Below, one piece after another: positions 35,552 through 44,386 of a stretch of 64,000 nucleotides of DNA. The position numbers and the translations under genes are program-made. Below the pieces are notes generated by a model, which saw only the letters and a list, made by a program, of their open reading frames with translations, was not told the origin of the DNA and did no database searches. Within the stretch, counting starts at the first letter, position 1; every line of letters starts with the position of its first letter. This DNA is from Candidatus Phycosocius bacilliformis. GTDB taxonomy: Bacteria > Pseudomonadota > Alphaproteobacteria > Caulobacterales > Aquidulcibacteraceae. The stretch lies in assembly GCF_003112735.1 (NCBI RefSeq), contig NZ_BFBR01000012.1, forward strand, positions 1 to 64,000. Direction: 5' to 3'.

Positions 35552-36037
35552 CTAACTCTGTGGCAGTACAATGAATTCAACGTCTTGGGCTGCGACTGCG
35601 TGTCCCTGAGGCGTCACCAAAGCAATTGTCAGACTCGCGCCGGTCCGACGATCTGCCACGCGCACTGGCGATGGTCCCTCGCGCAAGTGACGCTCGCCCC
35701 ATTGCATGAGCGCGATCAAAGTCAAAGCCAAATCCTGACCCTTAGCAGTCAACTGATAGGAAAAGCGTACCCGCTCTCGACCTTGTCGGTAGGGAGACTT
35801 CGCCAGAAGGCCAGCTGTCACCAGCGCCTTGAGGCGAGCACTCAAGATTCCGCGGGGAATATCGAGGTCGGCGCGCAAGTCATCAAAGCGCGACACGCCG
35901 TAAAAGGTCTCGCGCAGAATCAAGAGGGTCCAGCGATCGCCCAGGAGATTGGCGGCCACCGCCATGCCACAAGCATCGCGCGCCACTGGCGCAGATCGAA
36001 CAGGATTCTCGGATGAGCTGAGTAGCGAATTTGACAT
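35552..36037 (-). CDS. HxlR-family transcriptional regulator
   Basis: 161 residues with the HxlR winged helix: CGMAVAANLLGDRWTLLILRETFYGVSRFDDLRADLDIPRGILSARLKALVTAGLLAKSPYRQGRERVRFSYQLTAKGQDLALTLIALMQWGERH. The first Cys (C23) is in the position often used for redox or electrophile sensing in this family. A CTAAGT-N11-ACTTAG palindrome lies in the divergent promoter with the HD gene, the probable target. Confidence 0.92.
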   Translation of the reverse strand: MSNSLLSSSENPVRSAPVARDACGMAVAANLLGDRWTLLILRETFYGVSRFDDLRADLDIPRGILSARLKALVTAGLLAKSPYRQGRERVRFSYQLTAKGQDLALTLIALMQWGERHLREGPSPVRVADRRTGASLTIALVTPQGHAVAAQDVEFIVLPQS

Positions 36038-36062
36038 CGCTACTTGCGTAGGACATTTTATG

Positions 36063-36085
36063 CTAAGTTCAAAATCAATACTTAG
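36063..36085. promoter_or_regulatory. Palindrome in HxlR/HD divergent promoter
   Basis: CTAAGT (36063-36068) and ACTTAG (36080-36085) form an exact inverted repeat with 11-base spacing, midway between the two divergent start codons. Its location suggests a binding site for the adjacent HxlR protein. Confidence 0.45.
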
Positions 36086-36096
36086 ATTGTCATGCC

Positions 36097-36861
36097 ATGC
36101 GTCATCTTCCCCCTCTCCCCAATCCAGATCGATTTGGTGGACCAGATTGGCTTTCCAAAACAGGCGGTAGGATGGATTTGCCGGATTGTGCCAAAGGTCT
36201 TTTGGTGGCCGGCCGCCAGCAAGTCGCCAATTTGTGGCAACGTCTAGCCCCGCATCTGTCTCGACCTGGCGATATCAGTGCCATGGCAAGCGTTCCCGAT
36301 AGTCGCTTGGTCAAACTGGCCGAAGAGGCAGCGCTTGAGCAGAGCCCGGCCCTCCTCAATCATGGCTACAGATCGGCACTCTTTGGCCGCGCCTTGGCTC
36401 ATATTGATGGCCGCGCCGCCGACCCCGAGCTATTGCACATCTGTGGCATTCTGCATGATGTGGGCCTGATGCAGGCCGTGACAGGCGAGGATTTCACCCT
36501 GCGCAGCGCGGCTGTCGCGCGCACCTGCGCCCACAGGGCGGGTGAATCTGATCTGGTCGGTGATCATCTCCACGGCGCCCTCGTCGTCCACACCAGCGTT
36601 GGTGTAACCCCTGAACGCGACGGGGTGTTAGGGGCCTACACCCAATATGGGGCCATGGTTGACCTTACCGGGCTGCGCCTTGTTCATCTGCCACGGACCT
36701 TTGTCACAGAAGTCCTCGCCCGGCATCCTCGTGGCGCTTTCAAGCGTGAAATTCTGCATCGCCTTGACCTGGAGGCTCAAGCCGTCAGAGGTGGTCGTTT
36801 TGACTTTGCCCGCCGTGTCGGCTTCCCCCTAGCGGTTCGGACCGCGCCCTTTGCGACCTGA
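36097..36861 (+). CDS. HD-domain phosphohydrolase-like protein
   Basis: 254 residues from ATG 36097; ATG 36172 (MDLPDCAKGL) is an alternative with an AGGCGG site nearby. HD-type metal ligands appear as LLNHGYRSALFGRALA (first His), CGILHDVGL (His-Asp), and later LVGDHLHGALVVHTSVG. The spacing resembles cyanamide hydratase/diguanylate-type small HD proteins, which hydrolyse nucleotides or small amide-like molecules. The substrate is unknown. The divergent HxlR gene probably controls it. It stops 10 bases before the convergent histidine kinase. Confidence 0.8.
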   Translation: MRHLPPLPNPDRFGGPDWLSKTGGRMDLPDCAKGLLVAGRQQVANLWQRLAPHLSRPGDISAMASVPDSRLVKLAEEAALEQSPALLNHGYRSALFGRALAHIDGRAADPELLHICGILHDVGLMQAVTGEDFTLRSAAVARTCAHRAGESDLVGDHLHGALVVHTSVGVTPERDGVLGAYTQYGAMVDLTGLRLVHLPRTFVTEVLARHPRGAFKREILHRLDLEAQAVRGGRFDFARRVGFPLAVRTAPFAT

Positions 36862-36871
36862 GTTTGGCGAG

Positions 36872-38197
36872 CTATTGCCACATCAATTCCACGCCCAGCC
36901 CGCCAAGGCCAGATTCGGTGAGGCGCATTGTGCCACCGCTGGCCCTAATCAAATCTGCACTAATGGCCAACCCAAGACCCTGCGTGCCGCTGGCTTCATC
37001 CAGACGTACACCGCGAGATAGTGCACGTCCCCGGTCCTCTTCCCCTAGGCCTGGACCATCGTCTTCCACACGCAGGCATAAACCGGTGCTGGCCTGTTGA
37101 GCCGTTATGCGAATAAGGCTGTGAGCATGACGGCTGGCATTGTCCAATAAGGCCCCGAAGACTTCAAAGGCGGCATCCTCGCCCAACGGCAGGAAAATGC
37201 TGTCATCTAGGTCAATCTCAAACCTGAGGCGACTGCCTGCCGGGGTTTGGCTGATAACCCTGACGAGCCGTGCAAGAATAGAATGAGCGGCGCAGCTGAC
37301 TGGGCGGTCGTCGAAAGGCTGGGCGCGAGCCAGTTCGGCTTGCACTGCGACTGAGAGGATATTGAGGCTGTCTTGCAGTTCAGCCTTTGGGCCAGTTTCA
37401 GATAAGCCACTGACTTGCATTTTGAGCGCGGTCAAAGGGGTTTTGAGCGCATGTGCCAGATCACGCGCCCGGTCACGGGCACGCGCCATATCGGCCGCGC
37501 GCGCATCTGCCAACGCATTGATCGCCCCAATCAATGGACCGACTTCCGTGGGATATTGTTGATCATCCAAGCGGGCCTGAGCGCTGGCCTCAAGTGCGCC
37601 AAGACGGGCGCGCAACGCCGCTAAAGGTTTCAGGCCTTGTGTTACCTGCACCACCGAGGCCAAGGTGAGTACTGACCACAGCACACCCAAGAAAAGGGCC
37701 ATTTCACGGGCAAAGTCCGCCCGGGCCGCTGTGATCACCCGATGGTCCAACCCAATTTCGACAAGCACGGCAGGCCCGTTGGCGTCTGGGCGGACGATGC
37801 GGCTAACCCGGATCATGCGCGCCTCGAACGGTCCAGCCGTCGTGCTGTCTTGCCATGTCTGTGATTGGGCAGAAGTCGCCGGAATCCAAATCCCATCCCA
37901 CAATGAGCGCGAGGCAATATGGCCCTTCGGACTGGCAACATAATAATAGAGACCGCTGGCAGGCCGGGTGAAGCGGGGATCGGTGAGGGTTTGTGCGACT
38001 TGCGGCATGCCGTCGGCTGCCAAAGATGTGACCGATACCAAGGCCTCACCTTGGCGGATGAGTTCACTGCGTACTTGCCGCTCTGTGTGGCGTTCAAACA
38101 GAAGCGACAACCCAACCCAAGACAGACCCAGCGCGACCCCATTCCACAAGGCAGCCAACAGAAAGAGGCGACGGGTAAGGCTGCGGGTCTTGATCAT
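36872..38197 (-). CDS. Sensor histidine kinase
   Basis: 441 residues. Two membrane helices (about 10-33 and 168-188) bracket a periplasmic sensor of about 130 residues (RQVRSELIRQGEALV...DHRV). A HisKA domain has the phospho-acceptor H249 in DLAHALKTPLTALKMQV, and the ATPase has DNASRHA, DDGPGLG and GLGLAIS. It resembles PhoQ/TctE-type kinases. ATG overlaps the response regulator stop (ATGA). The PepSY lipoprotein upstream may tune the sensor. Confidence 0.93.
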   Translation of the reverse strand: MIKTRSLTRRLFLLAALWNGVALGLSWVGLSLLFERHTERQVRSELIRQGEALVSVTSLAADGMPQVAQTLTDPRFTRPASGLYYYVASPKGHIASRSLWDGIWIPATSAQSQTWQDSTTAGPFEARMIRVSRIVRPDANGPAVLVEIGLDHRVITAARADFAREMALFLGVLWSVLTLASVVQVTQGLKPLAALRARLGALEASAQARLDDQQYPTEVGPLIGAINALADARAADMARARDRARDLAHALKTPLTALKMQVSGLSETGPKAELQDSLNILSVAVQAELARAQPFDDRPVSCAAHSILARLVRVISQTPAGSRLRFEIDLDDSIFLPLGEDAAFEVFGALLDNASRHAHSLIRITAQQASTGLCLRVEDDGPGLGEEDRGRALSRGVRLDEASGTQGLGLAISADLIRASGGTMRLTESGLGGLGVELMWQ

Positions 38198-38859
38198 GTG
38201 GGGGTAAGCCCACCCAGCACATAGCCAAAGCCGCGCCGGGTCTCGATGACATCCGGCCCCGTCTTGCGGCGAAGTCTGGCGACGAGAGCCTCCACAGCAT
38301 TGGCGTCCAGTACATCGCTGCCATGCAGGTGTTCGCCGATCTCCCCTGCAGAAAGCGGTCGTCCAGCGGCATTGGCCAACAAATCAAGCAGGCGGAACTC
38401 CAAAGGCGACAGCCGCACAGCTGCCCCATCATATTGGGCGGTCGCTCGAAACAGATCCAGCGACAATCGCCCGGCGGTGACGACATTGCCCGTTCGTCCT
38501 GCCGCGCGTCGCAGGAGCCCACGCAGACGGGCAATCAATTCAGCAGGCTCAAACGGTTTGGCCAGATAGTCATCCCCACCCGCCTCAATACCATCCACTT
38601 TCTCAGCCCATGAGCCGCGTGCAGACAGAATAATCACCGGCATGGCCCGACCTTCTTGTCGCCACCGTTTGAGCACGCTGAGGCCATCAAGCCGCGGCAA
38701 ACCCAGATCAAGGATCACAGCGTCAAAATCCTCATCATGACCTTTGGTCCAAGCCGTCTGCCCATCGCTGCAGCATTCCACCCGGAAGCCGGCAGCTTCA
38801 AGATGGCTGGCCAGCGCCCGGCTGATCACCAGATCGTCTTCAACCAGCAAGACCCGCAT
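38194..38859 (-). CDS. OmpR/PhoB-family response regulator
   Basis: 221 residues. The receiver has acidic pair ED at 7-8, phosphorylation site D51 in VILDLGLPRLDG, and the signalling Lys in YLAKPFEPAEL. A winged-helix domain follows, with RLSPLEFRLLDLLANAAGRPLSAGEIGEHLH and NAVEALVARLRRK. It is the partner of the histidine kinase directly downstream. Its ATG shares one base with the stop of the PepSY gene, so all three are co-translated. Confidence 0.95.
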   Translation of the reverse strand: MRVLLVEDDLVISRALASHLEAAGFRVECCSDGQTAWTKGHDEDFDAVILDLGLPRLDGLSVLKRWRQEGRAMPVIILSARGSWAEKVDGIEAGGDDYLAKPFEPAELIARLRGLLRRAAGRTGNVVTAGRLSLDLFRATAQYDGAAVRLSPLEFRLLDLLANAAGRPLSAGEIGEHLHGSDVLDANAVEALVARLRRKTGPDVIETRRGFGYVLGGLTPT

Positions 38860-39194
38860 TAATCGGCCTCCCGCTTGAGAATGCGCCCCGTCGCCGCATC
38901 AAGTTCAAGTTCGATCACCCGGCCCTGCGCTGTGAGGATTTTGAACTCATAAATGTCGCGCCCATGGTCCTCTTCCAAATCCACCTGGACAACATCGCCA
39001 GGTACGGCAGCCAGCGCGATGGCCTGAATCTGTAGGAAGGGCAGTTTGCCGGCTGGTGACGGGCCATTGGGTTGGTCGACTGGACGGGCTGGAGTGACCA
39101 ATGTTTGGGGTGGCGCAGGCGGAGGCACCTCAGGCGTACAGGCACTTGCCATCAGCATCATAAGCAATAGCGAGGACAAACGGACGTAGGTCAT
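38859..39194 (-). CDS. PepSY-domain lipoprotein
   Basis: 111 residues. The lipobox LMASAC places the acylated Cys at about 19. A Pro-rich linker precedes one PepSY domain (AIALAAVPGDVVQVDLEEDHGRDIYEFKILTAQGRVIELELDAATGRIL). Single PepSY proteins in two-component operons act in the periplasm and probably modulate the sensor kinase. First gene of the PepSY-regulator-kinase operon, divergent from the cytochrome b gene pair. Confidence 0.92.
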   Translation of the reverse strand: MTYVRLSSLLLMMLMASACTPEVPPPAPPQTLVTPARPVDQPNGPSPAGKLPFLQIQAIALAAVPGDVVQVDLEEDHGRDIYEFKILTAQGRVIELELDAATGRILKREAD

Positions 39195-39308
39195 GACCAG
39201 TCTTGATAGGCCGGCGTCGCTGACGCCTGCCTGACGGTCAGGGTCGGGGGGATGTCAGCCAACAGCTCTTAATCTCCAGTCATCAACCTCAATCACAGGA
39301 GATCTCTC

Positions 39309-39656
39309 ATGTCCATGTCTACCCCCATCCGCATCGGCCTTGGCGTTGGGATCGCAGCCCTCGCCGTCGCCGGCTTTGCAATTGCTTCGGGTCAATTGAT
39401 GCCACCCAAGACCAATGCAACATCTACTTCACCCCTGCAGCAGACAACCAACCAAATCAGTGCGCGAGATGATGATCATCATGATGATCATGATGATCGT
39501 TATGAGCACCGAATTGAAACCCGCGTGATCGACGCCAAGACCGGCAAAGTGCTGACAGAAGAAATTCGCCGCGCAGAAGACCGTTCCGATCGTAAATCGG
39601 ATCCTGATAAGGTGCACGATCGCGACGACCAACAGGGCGGGCGCGATGATGACTGA
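39309..39656 (+). CDS. Secreted Asp/His-rich PepSY-like small protein
   Basis: 115 residues. The N-terminal helix (IRIGLGVGIAALAVAGFAIAS) is probably a signal or anchor. An Asp/His run (RDDDHHDDHDDRYEHR) is followed by TRVIDAKTGKVLTEEIRRAED, which recalls a shortened PepSY repeat; the tail is again Asp-rich. The composition suggests divalent metal binding in the periplasm. AGGAG precedes the ATG. The stop overlaps the cytochrome b gene by 11 bases, so it is part of that operon. Confidence 0.8.
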   Translation: MSMSTPIRIGLGVGIAALAVAGFAIASGQLMPPKTNATSTSPLQQTTNQISARDDDHHDDHDDRYEHRIETRVIDAKTGKVLTEEIRRAEDRSDRKSDPDKVHDRDDQQGGRDDD

Positions 39657-40269
39657 AGGCACATTTTCCGCAGAAAGCACACCGTCCAAGCCTGCACCAG
39701 AGCAATCTTGGATCAAAGTTTGGGATCCCTTGGTCCGCATCGGCCATTGGCTGTTGCTGATCGCAATTGCAACCGCTCTGATCACACGCGGAGAGCCTGA
39801 AAGCCTGCATCAAGGGGCTGGCTATGTCGTGGCCGGCTATGTGGTGTTCCGCCTATTCTGGGGCATTGCTGGTCCTGAGCATGCGCGATTTGAAAACTTC
39901 ATCGCGTTGCCAAAGGCGACATTAGGCTATTTGGGAGGGCTCTTGAATGGCAAGGCCAAACGCCATCTTGGCCATTCCCCGCCTGGCGGGCTGATGGTGA
40001 TCGCACTTCTTCTTGCCATGAGTGCAACCGCGGCCACCGGCATGGCGATGGAAAACAAAGTTCCTGTCCCCACCATTGTGCAAACTCTGGTACCAATCGA
40101 ATTGGAGGCGGAGGAAGAAGACAGCCCTTGGGAGGAAATCCATGAAGCCGCCGCCAATCTTGTTCTGGGTCTGGTGTTCCTTCACATTGGCGGGGTGATT
40201 GCCGCCTCCATCGGGCACAAAGAAAATCTTGTGCGCGCCATGGTAAATGGGAAGAAGCGTGCACCGTAA
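39646..40269 (+). CDS. Cytochrome b561-like membrane protein
   Basis: 207 residues with four membrane helices. Haem-ligand histidines are in VRIGHWLLL (about residue 33), LHQGAGYVV, the KRHLGHSP segment and LVFLHIGGVI near the C-terminus. This is the NiFe-hydrogenase-type/bacterial b561 family, which passes electrons between quinol and a periplasmic acceptor. The acidic insert ELEAEEEDSPWEEIHEA is typical of periplasmic loops of this group. Its partners are the Asp/His-rich protein and, divergently, the PepSY two-component system. Confidence 0.88.
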   Translation: MMTEGTFSAESTPSKPAPEQSWIKVWDPLVRIGHWLLLIAIATALITRGEPESLHQGAGYVVAGYVVFRLFWGIAGPEHARFENFIALPKATLGYLGGLLNGKAKRHLGHSPPGGLMVIALLLAMSATAATGMAMENKVPVPTIVQTLVPIELEAEEEDSPWEEIHEAAANLVLGLVFLHIGGVIAASIGHKENLVRAMVNGKKRAP

Positions 40270-40361
40270 GGGCCTGATCCCTTCGTCAGACGATCAACAA
40301 CAAATGCCCTTCTTGAAGAGGCAGTTTGCTGATCCATTTTGACGATCCAGCATTTGTCTTG

Positions 40362-40386
40362 AAAGGGGGCCGGTGACGGCCCCTTT
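40362..40386. terminator. Intrinsic terminator after cytochrome b
   Basis: AAAGGGGCCG-type stem around GTGA with CGGCCCCTTT (40362-40386), followed by a short T run and symmetrical enough to act in both directions. It lies 93 bases after the cytochrome stop. Confidence 0.75.
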
Positions 40387-40422
40387 CTCACTTGGCGCAC
40401 TCTTCTCGAAAAAGTATATCCT

Positions 40423-40445
40423 TTGTGCGGAAATCTGTTGCACAA
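40423..40445. promoter_or_regulatory. Inverted repeat upstream of lacI-type gene
   Basis: TTGTGC (40423-40428) and GCACAA (40440-40445) form an exact 6-base inverted repeat with 11-base spacing about 80 bases before the LacI start. It does not match the TGCAAT palindromes below and could bind another regulator, e.g. a CRP-like protein. Confidence 0.35.
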
Positions 40446-40525
40446 AAACAATATCGGTTTCTAAGTTGGCTTGCAGAAAATGTCTGGAAAGCCGGTGGCG
40501 GCTTGCATGAGAAGGAGGTTGCGGC

Positions 40526-41554
40526 GTGAGCGAGGAAGGCCCCTTGAAAATGGCCGATGTGGCGCGGCTGGCAAATGTGTCAATGTCGACCGTCTCACGC
40601 GCTCTTGCCGATAATCCCCTGATACCCGAGGATCGCCGCCGTGAAATCCAACGCATCGCGGCTGAGGCGGGCTATGTTGTCAATCAATCGGCCCGCTCAC
40701 TGCGCATGCGGAAGACTCAGACGATTGGCGTTGTTTTCCCGCTAGGCCATGATGTTGGGCAATTAATCTCTGACCCTTTCTTCATCGAAATGTTCGGACG
40801 GCTGGCTGATGAGATCACCACGCGCGGCTATCAAGTGCTGTTGTGTCGAGTGACTGATACATCGGAAGGCTGGCTTAACCGGATAATCCAGTCCCACCGG
40901 CAGGATGGCTTGGTGATTGTAGGCCAGTCTGATCAGCACGAAGCCCTCAACAAAGCGGCTGATACCTATCTGCCATTGGTGGTCTGGGGTGGGCATCTCA
41001 CCGGGCAAACCTATTGTTCTGTGGGCACCGACAATATTGCCGGCGCGCGTCGGGCGGTCGATCACCTCCTCGGCCTCGGGCGGCGTCGGATCGCCTTTCT
41101 GGGCATGTTGGAATTGCCCGAAATCGCCTTGCGGCATGAGGGTTATGTGCGGGCTTTGCGGGCCGCAAACCTTGACCCTGACCCTGCCCTCGTGATCCCG
41201 GCTCATTTCTCTTTCGAGACCGCGTATGAGGCGGCCCGCGAATTAATCGAGAGTGGCACGCCTTTTGATGCCATTTTTGCGGCCTCAGACATTATTGCCC
41301 TTGCCGCAGTCCAGGCCTTGGCGGCTGCAGGCGTTGATGTGCCCGGCGATGTTAGCGTGGTGGGCTTCGACGATATCGCCATTGCCGCCCAATCCACCCC
41401 ACCACTGACCAGCGTGCATCAGGACCTTGCAAAGGGTGCCAAAACGATTGTCGATCTCCTGTTCAAGCGTATGGCTGGTGAGGACGCCCCTTCCGCAACC
41501 TTGCTGCCCAAGCTGGTAGTCCGCAAATCCTGCGGCGGTTCGCCGACGGGCTGA
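40526..41554 (+). CDS. LacI-family transcriptional regulator
   Basis: 342 residues. The GTG start at 40526 is set by GAAGGAGG at 40511-40518. The HTH/hinge MADVARLANVSMSTVSRALADNPLIPEDRRREIQRIAAEAGYVVNQSARSLR is followed by a full periplasmic-binding-like effector domain (IGVVFPLGHDV, DGLVIVG, VGTDNIAGARRAVDHLL, FDAIFAASDIIALAAVQAL, VSVVGFDDI). It is a sugar-responsive repressor. Three TGCAATNNATTGC(A/G) palindromes, one before the next gene and two before the TBDR operon, are its probable operators. Confidence 0.95.
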   Translation: MSEEGPLKMADVARLANVSMSTVSRALADNPLIPEDRRREIQRIAAEAGYVVNQSARSLRMRKTQTIGVVFPLGHDVGQLISDPFFIEMFGRLADEITTRGYQVLLCRVTDTSEGWLNRIIQSHRQDGLVIVGQSDQHEALNKAADTYLPLVVWGGHLTGQTYCSVGTDNIAGARRAVDHLLGLGRRRIAFLGMLELPEIALRHEGYVRALRAANLDPDPALVIPAHFSFETAYEAARELIESGTPFDAIFAASDIIALAAVQALAAAGVDVPGDVSVVGFDDIAIAAQSTPPLTSVHQDLAKGAKTIVDLLFKRMAGEDAPSATLLPKLVVRKSCGGSPTG

Positions 41555-41606
41555 TGACCCCCAAAAGCCAAATATGCATTGACTGGAAAAGTTCAGGGTT
41601 TCTTTT

Positions 41607-41620
41607 TGCAATCGATTGCG
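41607..41620. promoter_or_regulatory. LacI-type operator upstream of the sugar transporter
   Basis: TGCAATCGATTGCG contains the perfect palindrome GCAATCGATTGC with a central CG, as LacI-family sites usually have. It lies 74 bases before the transporter start and matches the pair before the TBDR. Confidence 0.7.
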
Positions 41621-41680
41621 TTAGCCTCAAAGCCTGACACAGAGCGCTGAAGCGCCGGATGGTCTTTTGGGAGGAAGAAA

Positions 41681-43003
41681 ATGTCGCAAGAGGCCGTGAA
41701 GCCGCATTTGCCCCTTTGGCGCATTGCTGAGATGAATCTGGGCTTTCTGGGGCTGCAATTCAGCTTTGGGCTGCAACAAGGCAATATGGGCCCAATTTAT
41801 TCCTATCTCGGCGCTGATGAGGCCAGTCTTCCATTGTTGCAGCTGGCCGGGCCACTGACCGGATTGCTGGTACAACCGATTATCGGGGCCATGAGTGACC
41901 GTACCAAGAGCCGTTGGGGTCGCCGCACACCCTATTTCATTACCGGGGCCGTCATGTGTTCCTTGGGGCTGTTCTTCATGCCCTTAAGCTCATCCATCCT
42001 GATGGCGGTGTCGTTGTTATGGCTGCTTGATGCGGGCAATAACATCACGATGGAGCCTTATCGGGCCTATGTCAGCGACAGATTAAACCCCGACCAACGC
42101 CAGTTTGGCTTCTTGTCGCAAAGCGCCTTTACCGGCCTCGCCCAAATGCTGGCCTTCCTATCCCCATCCATCATGATCAATCTTTTGGGCTTTGATGTGA
42201 ATGCGATTGACGCTCACAACATCCCCGAAACGACCAAAGTTGCCTTCACCATCGGAGCGGTATTGTCGATCAGCACAATCTTTTGGTCGGTATTCCGCGT
42301 CCGCGAATTACCACTGACCGAGCGTGAGATCGCCTATATCAACAGTAAGCCACTCACGGTCAGCGGAACACTTCTGGAAATCTGGCAGGCGATTCTCGAC
42401 ATGCCCAAGGTCATGCGCAAGCTGGCCCTTATGAGCCTGTTTCAATGGTATGGCATGGCCGCTTACTGGGGTTACATCATCTATTCGATTAGTCGCTCGG
42501 TCTATGGCACGTCCGAAGCGGTCTCTGAGGGATTCAGGATGGCGGTTGTCACCAATGGCGAGATCGGGGGCTTCTACAATGGGATCGCCTTCATAGCGGC
42601 CTTTGCCATGGTGCCATTTACCAAACGCTACGGTCCAGAAATCATGCATGCCATCTGTTTGACTTTGGGTGGGATTGGTATGCTTTTCATGCCCCACATC
42701 GGTGAAAAGGCACTTTTGTTCATCCCTGCCATCGGTATTGGTCTGGCCTGGGCAAGCATTATGGGGAATCCGTTCGTCATCCTATCAAGTGCCGTGCCGC
42801 CTGAACGCACCGGTGTCTATATGGGAATTTTCAACATGATGATCGTCATCCCCATGTTGCTGATCGCGGCCACCCTGCCCTTCTATTACAAACCCTTGAT
42901 GGGCGGAGATGCGCGCCATGTGATCACCATGGCTGGTATCATGCTGATCATTGCGGCAGTCTGTGTGATGTGGGTACGCGAGAAGAAGCCCGCCACAGAA
43001 TAA
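41681..43003 (+). CDS. SLC45-like sugar:proton MFS transporter
   Basis: 440 residues, 12 helices. SLC45/sucrose-porter motifs include FGLQQGNMGPIYSYLGA, PIIGAMSDRTKSRWGRRTPYFITG and MGNPFVILSSAVPPERTGVYMGIFNMMIVIPMLL. Bacterial relatives import sucrose, maltose or other disaccharides across the inner membrane with protons. GGGAGG is eight bases before the ATG. The LacI-type operator 74 bases upstream and the nearby GH68 gene favour sucrose or a fructoside. Confidence 0.9.
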   Translation: MSQEAVKPHLPLWRIAEMNLGFLGLQFSFGLQQGNMGPIYSYLGADEASLPLLQLAGPLTGLLVQPIIGAMSDRTKSRWGRRTPYFITGAVMCSLGLFFMPLSSSILMAVSLLWLLDAGNNITMEPYRAYVSDRLNPDQRQFGFLSQSAFTGLAQMLAFLSPSIMINLLGFDVNAIDAHNIPETTKVAFTIGAVLSISTIFWSVFRVRELPLTEREIAYINSKPLTVSGTLLEIWQAILDMPKVMRKLALMSLFQWYGMAAYWGYIIYSISRSVYGTSEAVSEGFRMAVVTNGEIGGFYNGIAFIAAFAMVPFTKRYGPEIMHAICLTLGGIGMLFMPHIGEKALLFIPAIGIGLAWASIMGNPFVILSSAVPPERTGVYMGIFNMMIVIPMLLIAATLPFYYKPLMGGDARHVITMAGIMLIIAAVCVMWVREKKPATE

Positions 43004-43015
43004 GGAACGGCAAGG

Positions 43016-44386
43016 ATGGATTGGCTGGCAGTCGGGCTCGCCCGGCGCGAGCTCCAAGATCTGGAGGGTGCGGTTGACGCATTGGGCCAAGCTGTGGCTG
43101 CAACTCCCGCACACCCCATCGCAGCCTTTGCTTATGCACAGGTCTTATTCGAGACTGGACGGGAAGCTGTTGCTGCCTTTGAACGGGCGGTGTCACTGGA
43201 CCCACAGAATCCTCAACTGATCCGAACCTATGCCGCGGCTTTGGCTGCTGAAGGGCAAGTCGAAAAAGCCCAATCCATTCTGCTCGATGTTCTCGCACAA
43301 CATCCTCAATGGCTCGACGGACACAAGAGCTTGGCGACACTGCGGGTGGCCATCGGCCAACGCGAAGACTTTGATGAGAGCTTTCGCCGTGCAATCGACG
43401 CTCTTCCAGATCAAGCAAGCCTACGTCTGGCCCATATCCATCTGCTGTCAACGGCGCGTGCCTGGGAAGCCGCGGCGGCAGCAATCAAGGAAGCAGCTTT
43501 ACAGGTGGGAACCAGTCGGGGACTGGAAATGGCGCGTCTATCGCTGATCAGCGAACGTGGTGGTCCCGATAGCCTCGACCCCCATTTGTTTGACGCTGTG
43601 GCTGATTGGCAAGACCCCGGACTTGACGTGTGTCGGGTGCGCCACGCGCTTCGATTGGGCCAAGTCGATGCTGCCCTGTCGCGGGCGCTGCCCTATCAGA
43701 ACACCCGACAAGCCCGTCTGTTCTGGCCCTATCTGTCGCTTTGCTGGCGGCTCTTGGGTGATGCGCGTGCGCCATGGCTCGATGGGGCTGAAACTGAATA
43801 CATCCAAACCGTTGATCTGGGCTTGAGCAGGGGGCAACTGGCCGAATTATCCAGCAGTCTGCGCGCACTGCACACCGCCCAAGCGCCCTATCTTGAACAG
43901 TCGGTAAGAGGAGGCACTCAGACTGATCGACAGCTCTTCTTCCGCCCAATCCCGATCGTGCAGGAAATACGCCGGCGCATTTTGGCTGCCGTGGCCGATT
44001 ATGTTGCAGGTCTGCCTCAGCCCGACCTATCGCACCCACTTTTAGGTCCACGTCGGGATAGACCATTGTTGTTCGAGGGGAGCTGGTCGGTTTTGCTGAA
44101 AGCAGGTGGCTTCCATAGTGTCCATACCCATCCAATGGGATGGATCAGCTCTTCTTTGCATATCGAATTGCCAAATCAGGCCGAGACAGGGAATGGTGAG
44201 GCTGGCCATTTGGTCTTTGGCGAGGCTCCACCAGAGCTTGGATTAGGGCTATTGCCAGTCCATGCCATTGCCCCCAAAGCAGGCACTCTGGTTCTATTCC
44301 CCTCAACCTGCTGGCATGGGACGCGGCCAATTACGACAGGGGAGCGGTTGAGTTTGGCTTTCGACATCCGCCAACCCACCGACTAA
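43016..44386 (+). CDS. TPR protein with putative 2OG-Fe(II) oxygenase domain
   Basis: 456 residues. Residues 1 to about 230 are TPR-like helical repeats (LAVGLARRELQDLEGAVDALGQAVAATPAHPIAAFAYAQVLFE...). The C-terminal domain has GSWSVLLKAGGFHSVHTHPMGWISSSLHIELP with an H-x-H pair for iron, then LVLFPSTCWHGTRPITTGERLSLAFDIR with the distal His and the 2OG-binding Arg. This matches the putative 2OG-Fe(II) oxygenase family often coded near TBDR/halogenase genes. It may hydroxylate a peptide or small molecule; the substrate is unknown. Twelve bases after the transporter, so same operon. Convergent with and overlapping GH68 by four bases. Confidence 0.85.
   Translation: MDWLAVGLARRELQDLEGAVDALGQAVAATPAHPIAAFAYAQVLFETGREAVAAFERAVSLDPQNPQLIRTYAAALAAEGQVEKAQSILLDVLAQHPQWLDGHKSLATLRVAIGQREDFDESFRRAIDALPDQASLRLAHIHLLSTARAWEAAAAAIKEAALQVGTSRGLEMARLSLISERGGPDSLDPHLFDAVADWQDPGLDVCRVRHALRLGQVDAALSRALPYQNTRQARLFWPYLSLCWRLLGDARAPWLDGAETEYIQTVDLGLSRGQLAELSSSLRALHTAQAPYLEQSVRGGTQTDRQLFFRPIPIVQEIRRRILAAVADYVAGLPQPDLSHPLLGPRRDRPLLFEGSWSVLLKAGGFHSVHTHPMGWISSSLHIELPNQAETGNGEAGHLVFGEAPPELGLGLLPVHAIAPKAGTLVLFPSTCWHGTRPITTGERLSLAFDIRQPTD

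Noticed and set aside
39478-39505. GATGATCAT-type repeats as a satellite or CRISPR
   Set aside because: They are Asp/His codons of a real small gene.
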